From Chitinophaga filiformis (GTDB lineage: Bacteria > Bacteroidota > Bacteroidia > Chitinophagales > Chitinophagaceae): a stretch of 64,000 bases of DNA. Under the pieces are notes generated by a model. The model saw only the letters and a list, made by a program, of their open reading frames with translations. It searched no databases and was not told the origin of the DNA. The stretch is taken from positions 62,001 to 126,000 of the forward strand of contig NZ_FNBN01000009.1 of assembly GCF_900102545.1 (NCBI RefSeq), written 5' to 3'. The first letter of the stretch is position 1, and each line of letters starts with the position of its first letter. The position numbers and the translations under genes were made by a program. This document shows positions 60,155-64,000 of the stretch, piece by piece.

Positions 60155-60724
60155 TTAATGTTTCCTCCTGATACGACTGAGCGACTGTGGTGTAATGCCC
60201 AGGTAGGAGGCTATATCACCCAGTGGCACCCTCCTGGCTATGTCGGGCTGCCGTTCCAGGAATAAACGGTATCGCTCGCTGGAATCATATCCCAGATAGG
60301 CGTTACGGGTGTTTATTTTCTCCAGCAGCGTCTTTTGGATGGACTGGTCGATAGCCGTTTTCAGTGTCGGGTATTTGTTATACAATTCCATTAGCGCAGC
60401 CCTGTCTATATACAGCACTTCTGCATCACAGGCTGCCTGGATGGTCTCATGCGCTACCACCTGGTTGATGAAACTATTCAGGATAGTACAGAAACGGTTT
60501 TCGCTGATAAAGTAATGTGTTACTTCATGGCCGTTTTCATTTTGTACCAGTATCCGGAGTATGCCTTTACATACAAAGAATAGTTGCCGGCAGATATGAT
60601 CTGACTGAAATAAAGTAGCCCCTTCTTTATACGTCCGGTGTTCAAATGCTTCCAGGATCGCAGCCTGGTCGCTTGCTGACAGTGATTTATCAAGTTGCAG
60701 ATGATTGAGCAGCTGATTGTCCAT
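60155..60724 (-). CDS. Crp/Fnr-family regulator
   Basis: 189 residues from the chosen ATG (MDNQLLNHLQLDKSLSASDQ); an upstream ATG at 60760 would add 12 residues. A cyclic-nucleotide-binding-like beta barrel (RTYKEGATLFQSDHICRQLF, FVCKGILRILVQNENGHEVT) lacks the phosphate-binding RET/RS residues. A helix-turn-helix ends the protein (VPLGDIASYLGITPQSLSRI). No Fe-S cysteine cluster is seen. It is divergent from the SDR gene with ~93 bases between, and this pairing suggests it controls that gene. Confidence 0.9.
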   Translation of the reverse strand: MDNQLLNHLQLDKSLSASDQAAILEAFEHRTYKEGATLFQSDHICRQLFFVCKGILRILVQNENGHEVTHYFISENRFCTILNSFINQVVAHETIQAACDAEVLYIDRAALMELYNKYPTLKTAIDQSIQKTLLEKINTRNAYLGYDSSERYRLFLERQPDIARRVPLGDIASYLGITPQSLSRIRRKH

Positions 60725-60817
60725 GTAACAAATATCGGAATTGAAATCATTTTTTACCATTTGTTAAATAGACCCACATGTGGACTGTCGACCTTTGATC
60801 TCTCAAAACAAAGCATT

Positions 60818-61561
60818 ATGGAAAGTCAACAAACAAACAAAACGGCGTTAACAGGAAAGAGAGTAATTGTATTGGGTGGTAGTTCCGGACTTGGACTGGC
60901 AACAGCCATCGCCGCCGCTGCGGAAGGCGCTAAGGTGGTTATTGTATCCGGTAATCAGCAGCGTATCAATGAAGCGTTGAACAGGCTGCCGGCAGGTAGC
61001 GAAGGCTATGCAGTAGATCTTTCTCATGAACAGAACATTCAATCTTTCTTCGAAAAGGCAGGAAGCTTTGATCACCTGGTATATACTGCTGGTGAAAACA
61101 TTGTATTGAACACCATGAAAGACATCAACCTGGAACAGGCGCATACCTTCTTTAACCTGCGCTACTGGGGTGCTTTGGCGGCAGTGAAATATGGCGCGCC
61201 TCACATTAACAAAGGCGGTTCTATCAATCTTACCGGCGGTATTGCCAGTCCGCGGCCCAATACAGGATGGGGAATAGCTGCCAGTATCTGTGGCGCAATG
61301 GAAGGCTTTACCAGGGCGATGGCAGTAGAGCTGGCGCCTATCCGTGTGAACCAGGTATCTCCGGGTGTTATCAGAACAAACCTGTGGAATAGTATGTCGG
61401 CCGAAGACCGTGAAAACCTGTATACTTCAGTCGGAAATTCCCTGCTGGTAAAACGTGTAGGTGAAGCGGAGGATATTGCCCAGGCTTTCCTGTATATGAT
61501 GAAACAACAGTTTGCCACAGGGCATATATTAACTGTTGACGGAGGCGCCGTACTGATCTGA
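60818..61561 (+). CDS. short-chain dehydrogenase/reductase lacking the YxxxK motif
   Basis: 248 residues from ATG at 60818 (MESQQTNKTALTGKRVIVLG); the frame extends 41 codons upstream into the Crp/Fnr gene but that part is not protein-like. The NAD(P)-binding GGSSGLGLATA and the structural SPGVIRTNLW region are present. At the catalytic position, where YxxxK is expected, the sequence reads PNTGWGIAASICGAMEG, with neither tyrosine nor lysine. A subfamily of SDR proteins with this change exists; its chemistry is unclear. CCACATGTGG at 60773-60782 is a palindrome in the promoter region. Confidence 0.88.
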   Translation: MESQQTNKTALTGKRVIVLGGSSGLGLATAIAAAAEGAKVVIVSGNQQRINEALNRLPAGSEGYAVDLSHEQNIQSFFEKAGSFDHLVYTAGENIVLNTMKDINLEQAHTFFNLRYWGALAAVKYGAPHINKGGSINLTGGIASPRPNTGWGIAASICGAMEGFTRAMAVELAPIRVNQVSPGVIRTNLWNSMSAEDRENLYTSVGNSLLVKRVGEAEDIAQAFLYMMKQQFATGHILTVDGGAVLI

Positions 61562-61603
61562 TCGCATGTAGCCATTTATTCTTCCGGAGAAATGAATATA
61601 TAG

Positions 61604-61621
61604 TATTACCGGCCGGTAATA
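61604..61621. other. perfect 18-bp palindrome after the SDR gene
   Basis: TATTACCGGCCGGTAATA lies 43 bases after the SDR stop. It has no loop and no T-run, so a protein-binding site is more likely than a terminator. Confidence 0.5.
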
Positions 61622-61827
61622 ATTTCTACTGATATCCTGCCACAGGGGCATAATTAAAAGTCTTTTAATGATAAAGAAAAATTAGTATTATTGTTAAAAC
61701 CCTGATCTGTCAACCAAAATCTAAATCCTTTTTATAAATCCTGTATTACGTAAAACGTACTGAGAGCACTATTGTATACCGTCTTTATTCATTACCCTAA
61801 TCTTTCACATTAAAACCCAAATGAAAC

Positions 61828-62577
61828 ATGAAAAACATGCTTTTTCCCCTATTGCTATTGATCATTTGTTTTGCAGCCTGTAAGAAGTCGGCCGACGTAC
61901 CGGCTGGCGATCCGCAAACGGAGTATGACAACGCTAAAAAAGTACTGGCTTACATCCATGACCTGGGATTCCCATCAGACAAGATTGTAGAAAATGCGAA
62001 TGAATTTATTGTTGAAGAAGACATCATCTTCCCTAAGAACATGGAAGTGCCTGCTGAAAAAGTGAGACCAGAACAGTACTACACCGGAAGCCTGGTGTCT
62101 GCAGGCAATGTTACGAACATCCGCCTGATGGTAGATGCTTCTATGACATCTATGCTGTCAGAAATTAACTCTGCTATTGCACAATGGAATGCGGTGGCCA
62201 ATTGCTCTATTAACTGGACAATAGTTACGTCCGGCACTTACGATGTATTGATCATAAACAGTAACCTGGGATCAGGTGTGTGCGGACAAGGTACCTTCCC
62301 TTCCGGTGGAAGAGCGGGTAACACTATCCGGATCAACAAGGCACAAATTGCAGGTAACAGCTTTGCACAACGTGCACGTACTATCTGCCATGAAATGGGA
62401 CATAACGTTTCTTTCAGGCACACTAACTGGGCTTCTATCGGTGAATCCAGTGCTACAGCAGTTCCTGGCGTAGGAGGTACTGATGCCTCTTCTATTATGA
62501 ACGGCGGACAGTGTGGCAGTGGTGCAACTGTATTATCTACTAAAGATAAACAGGCAGCATCGGCTTTATACCCCTGA
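61828..62577 (+). CDS. M57-type zinc metalloprotease lipoprotein
   Basis: 249 residues. Lipobox LLIICFAAC gives lipidated C18. The zinc site HEMGHNVSFRH (H188, E189, H192, H198) has the metzincin-like HExxHxxxxxH form, in a context typical of the M57 family of Bacteroidota and myxobacteria. TIRINKAQIAGNSFAQRART and SIMNGGQCGSGATVLSTKDK, the methionine-turn region, also fit. It would act on the cell surface or in the periplasm; the substrate is unknown. It is monocistronic with a terminator. Confidence 0.88.
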   Translation: MKNMLFPLLLLIICFAACKKSADVPAGDPQTEYDNAKKVLAYIHDLGFPSDKIVENANEFIVEEDIIFPKNMEVPAEKVRPEQYYTGSLVSAGNVTNIRLMVDASMTSMLSEINSAIAQWNAVANCSINWTIVTSGTYDVLIINSNLGSGVCGQGTFPSGGRAGNTIRINKAQIAGNSFAQRARTICHEMGHNVSFRHTNWASIGESSATAVPGVGGTDASSIMNGGQCGSGATVLSTKDKQAASALYP

Positions 62578-62600
62578 TAACATAACCGGTTGAAAATGTG

Positions 62601-62635
62601 AGCGCCTGTCTGCATTTTGTGGACAGGCGCTTTTA
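62601..62635 (+). terminator. Rho-independent terminator of the M57 protease gene
   Basis: AGCGCCTGTC (62601-62610) and GACAGGCGCT (62622-62631) form a perfect 10-bp stem, followed by TTTT. Confidence 0.92.
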
Positions 62636-62763
62636 TACATTATTTCGACAATTCTCATGAGTTTCGTTTCCTCCCATGAAATGTGCAACAAGTCCCCGGA
62701 TTTGGGGATATCCTGCCGCTGGCTTTCACAGTAACTTCACGCCCTGTTTAAATTTTTTATCTG

Positions 62764-63759
62764 ATGAGTAACTTTTTTGCCCTCAACTCCATTACAACAG
62801 GGCGTGGATGGAGTGTAAATGTAACCGGATATACCAATGCTTTGAGAAAGTTGGTTTGTTGCCTGTTCATGCTGTTTTTTTCTACCGCTTATGCATTCAG
62901 CCAGCAGAAGCTGGCTACCGGAGAACATTTCGCTGATGTTAACGGTGTTAAGCTGCACTATTATGTTTCCGGTAAAGGGCCTGTTTGCCTGGCGCCGTCT
63001 CCGGGATGGGGTGCGCATGTAGATTATATGCGTTCACTGACTCCTTTTGAGAAACATTTTACGATGGTGTATTATGATACCCGTAAAAGTGGTTTGTCTT
63101 CCGGCCCCGATGATCCGACAAAATATACTGACCAGGACTTCATGAATGACATGGACTCACTGAGAACATATCTTGGCCTGTCAAAGGTATGGCTGACAGG
63201 TCATTCCGGCGGAGGATACCAGGTGCTTAACTATGGTTCCCTGTACAATGATCATGTGAATGGTATCATTGCACTGGACGCGATGGCACGGTATGACAGT
63301 CTGCATCATGCAGAAATGATGAAGGTCATTAACGAAACAAAGAATGGTCCTGAGTTTGAAAAAGCGAAGGCAGCCTTCTTTGGTAAGGATACTGTTAAAC
63401 GTACAATGGACGAGTTTTTGGAGGTGATATTACCATTGTACTTTACGAATACCCAGATAATCCGTACTATACCTAAGCTGAAAGTCAGTGATAAAGCATA
63501 TGCTTATACACGTGCGTCAAATATCTTTAAGAGTAAGAACCTGCTGGACGACCTGCACAATATTAAGGTACCTGTACTGGTAATAGTGGGTGACGGAGAT
63601 TTTATCTGCGGCGTTGAATCAGAAGCGAAGAGGATACATGCACATATTCCTACATCACGACTGGTAATTGTGAAGAATGCCGGACACCTGCCCTGGATAG
63701 AACAGCCGAAAGAGTTTTACAAGGCTTTTGAACAGTGGGCAAAAGAACAACACATTTAA
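62764..63759 (+). CDS. secreted alpha/beta hydrolase
   Basis: 331 residues. A hydrophobic export segment lies at about 28-45 (LRKLVCCLFMLFFSTAYAFS), so the mature enzyme is periplasmic or anchored. An internal start at M36 would give a shorter signal peptide. The nucleophile elbow is GHSGGG with S148, the acid is likely in VIVGDGDFICG, and the histidine lies in KNAGHLPWIEQP. The fold is that of prolyl aminopeptidase-like and lactonase-like hydrolases; the substrate is unknown. Confidence 0.88.
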   Translation: MSNFFALNSITTGRGWSVNVTGYTNALRKLVCCLFMLFFSTAYAFSQQKLATGEHFADVNGVKLHYYVSGKGPVCLAPSPGWGAHVDYMRSLTPFEKHFTMVYYDTRKSGLSSGPDDPTKYTDQDFMNDMDSLRTYLGLSKVWLTGHSGGGYQVLNYGSLYNDHVNGIIALDAMARYDSLHHAEMMKVINETKNGPEFEKAKAAFFGKDTVKRTMDEFLEVILPLYFTNTQIIRTIPKLKVSDKAYAYTRASNIFKSKNLLDDLHNIKVPVLVIVGDGDFICGVESEAKRIHAHIPTSRLVIVKNAGHLPWIEQPKEFYKAFEQWAKEQHI

Positions 63760-63776
63760 CACGGTATCCGAATAAG

Positions 63777-63822
63777 AAAAGCAAAAGGGCGCGTCCTGTA
63801 TGGAGGCGCCCTCTGCTTTTTA
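63777..63822 (+). terminator. Rho-independent terminator of the hydrolase gene
   Basis: GGGCGCGTCC (63787-63796) pairs with GGAGGCGCCC (63802-63811) with one mismatch. Outer AAAAGCA/TGCTTTT (63777-63783 and 63814-63820) extends the hairpin, and T-rich sequence follows. Confidence 0.75.
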
Positions 63823-63828
63823 CAGGCA

Positions 63829-63859
63829 TTGTAAATAAACAGGGTAACCTGTAACTTTG
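63829..63859 (+). promoter_or_regulatory. promoter of the last gene in the window
   Basis: TTG at 63829-63831, 20 bases, then TAACTTTG at 63852-63859, an exact TAnnTTTG. The start point should be near 63866, 15 bases before the ATG. Confidence 0.6.
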
Positions 63860-63880
63860 TACTTCTAAAAATGATTGATC

Positions 63881-64000
63881 ATGGACAAGAGAGAAACAAT
63901 TCCTACCGGTGGTACTTTTTACCCCATAGTGAAAGAGCTTTTCGAAAAGAAACAAAAGGCGGGTATTCTGTACGATGATAATGGTGTGACCCGTGCCAAC
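63881..64000 (+). CDS. N-terminal part of a hypothetical protein (cut by the window end)
   Basis: Forty codons are visible, starting MDKRETIPTGGTFYPIVKEL and remaining open to the last base. The promoter directly upstream supports a real gene. I do not recognise the family from this fragment; there is no signal peptide, so it is probably cytoplasmic. Confidence 0.55.
   Translation, partial: MDKRETIPTGGTFYPIVKELFEKKQKAGILYDDNGVTRAN

Overview
This window is a stretch of chromosome from a member of the Bacteroidota, most like Chitinophaga or a close relative in the Chitinophagaceae; the genus is an inference. The support is consistent across the window: a short primary sigma factor of the Bacteroidota type, many promoters with the -7 motif TAnnTTTG (several with a TTTG or TTG element 18-23 bp upstream), type B ribosomal protein L31, the DUF3822-rsmD-coaD gene run, a TonB-dependent receptor paired with a DUF4249 lipoprotein, DUF2807 proteins, WbqC, and lipoproteins with Bacteroidota-style lipoboxes. 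Almost everything is ordinary chromosomal coding sequence. I see no tRNA, rRNA, CRISPR array, prophage or insertion sequence.

Layout. 1-5.7 kb: the end of an outer-membrane barrel protein, a small secreted protein, valS and a threonine aldolase. 6-14.5 kb: housekeeping genes (rpoD, trxB, folB, a TPR protein, a MATE exporter, DUF3822-rsmD-coaD, a thioesterase, a Nudix hydrolase, pyrE). 14.5-22.6 kb: a heavy-metal-binding secreted protein, a LEA-type lipoprotein, WbqC, an arginine decarboxylase with a structured leader, a membrane protein, Hsp20, bacilliredoxin, an unusually long Lgt and a hemerythrin. 22.9-28.5 kb: an outer-membrane barrel receptor followed by an ECF sigma / anti-sigma / surface-protein operon. 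28.7-33.3 kb: YajQ, L31, a GlmU-like protein, tpiA, a 2H phosphoesterase and acylphosphatase. 33.6-37.2 kb: a C1 peptidase and a BlaI/M56 regulatory pair with two clear operators. 37.4-42.9 kb: a three-gene outer-membrane uptake operon, an HMA-fold small protein and a divergent AraC regulator. 43.3-49.5 kb: a K+-dependent membrane pyrophosphatase, NAD(P)HX repair enzyme, two paralogous barrels and NhaA. 49.5-58.9 kb: a cell-envelope cluster (OstA-like protein, MlaD, amidase with two SPOR domains, LptD, PlsC). 59-64 kb: a decayed AraC fragment, a carboxypeptidase-regulatory-domain protein, Crp/Fnr regulator, SDR, M57 protease and an alpha/beta hydrolase.

The least explained DNA is intergenic. 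Two places (18.15-18.40 kb and 57.47-58.11 kb) carry the same composite arrangement: a REP-like double hairpin sharing the 12-base core GGGCTACAAACA, followed on its 3' side by tandem arrays with a strict 11-bp period whose unit sequence differs from array to array. The second site also has a 25-bp-period array of hairpin units running into the REP-like element. Other intergenic signals are an autoregulatory BlaI promoter with two operators flanking the -7 box, a candidate small RNA at 33.46 kb, a structured L31 leader, phased direct repeats in front of a 2H phosphoesterase gene, a 74-bp duplication of a gene's 3' end, and an 86-bp diverged tandem duplication.
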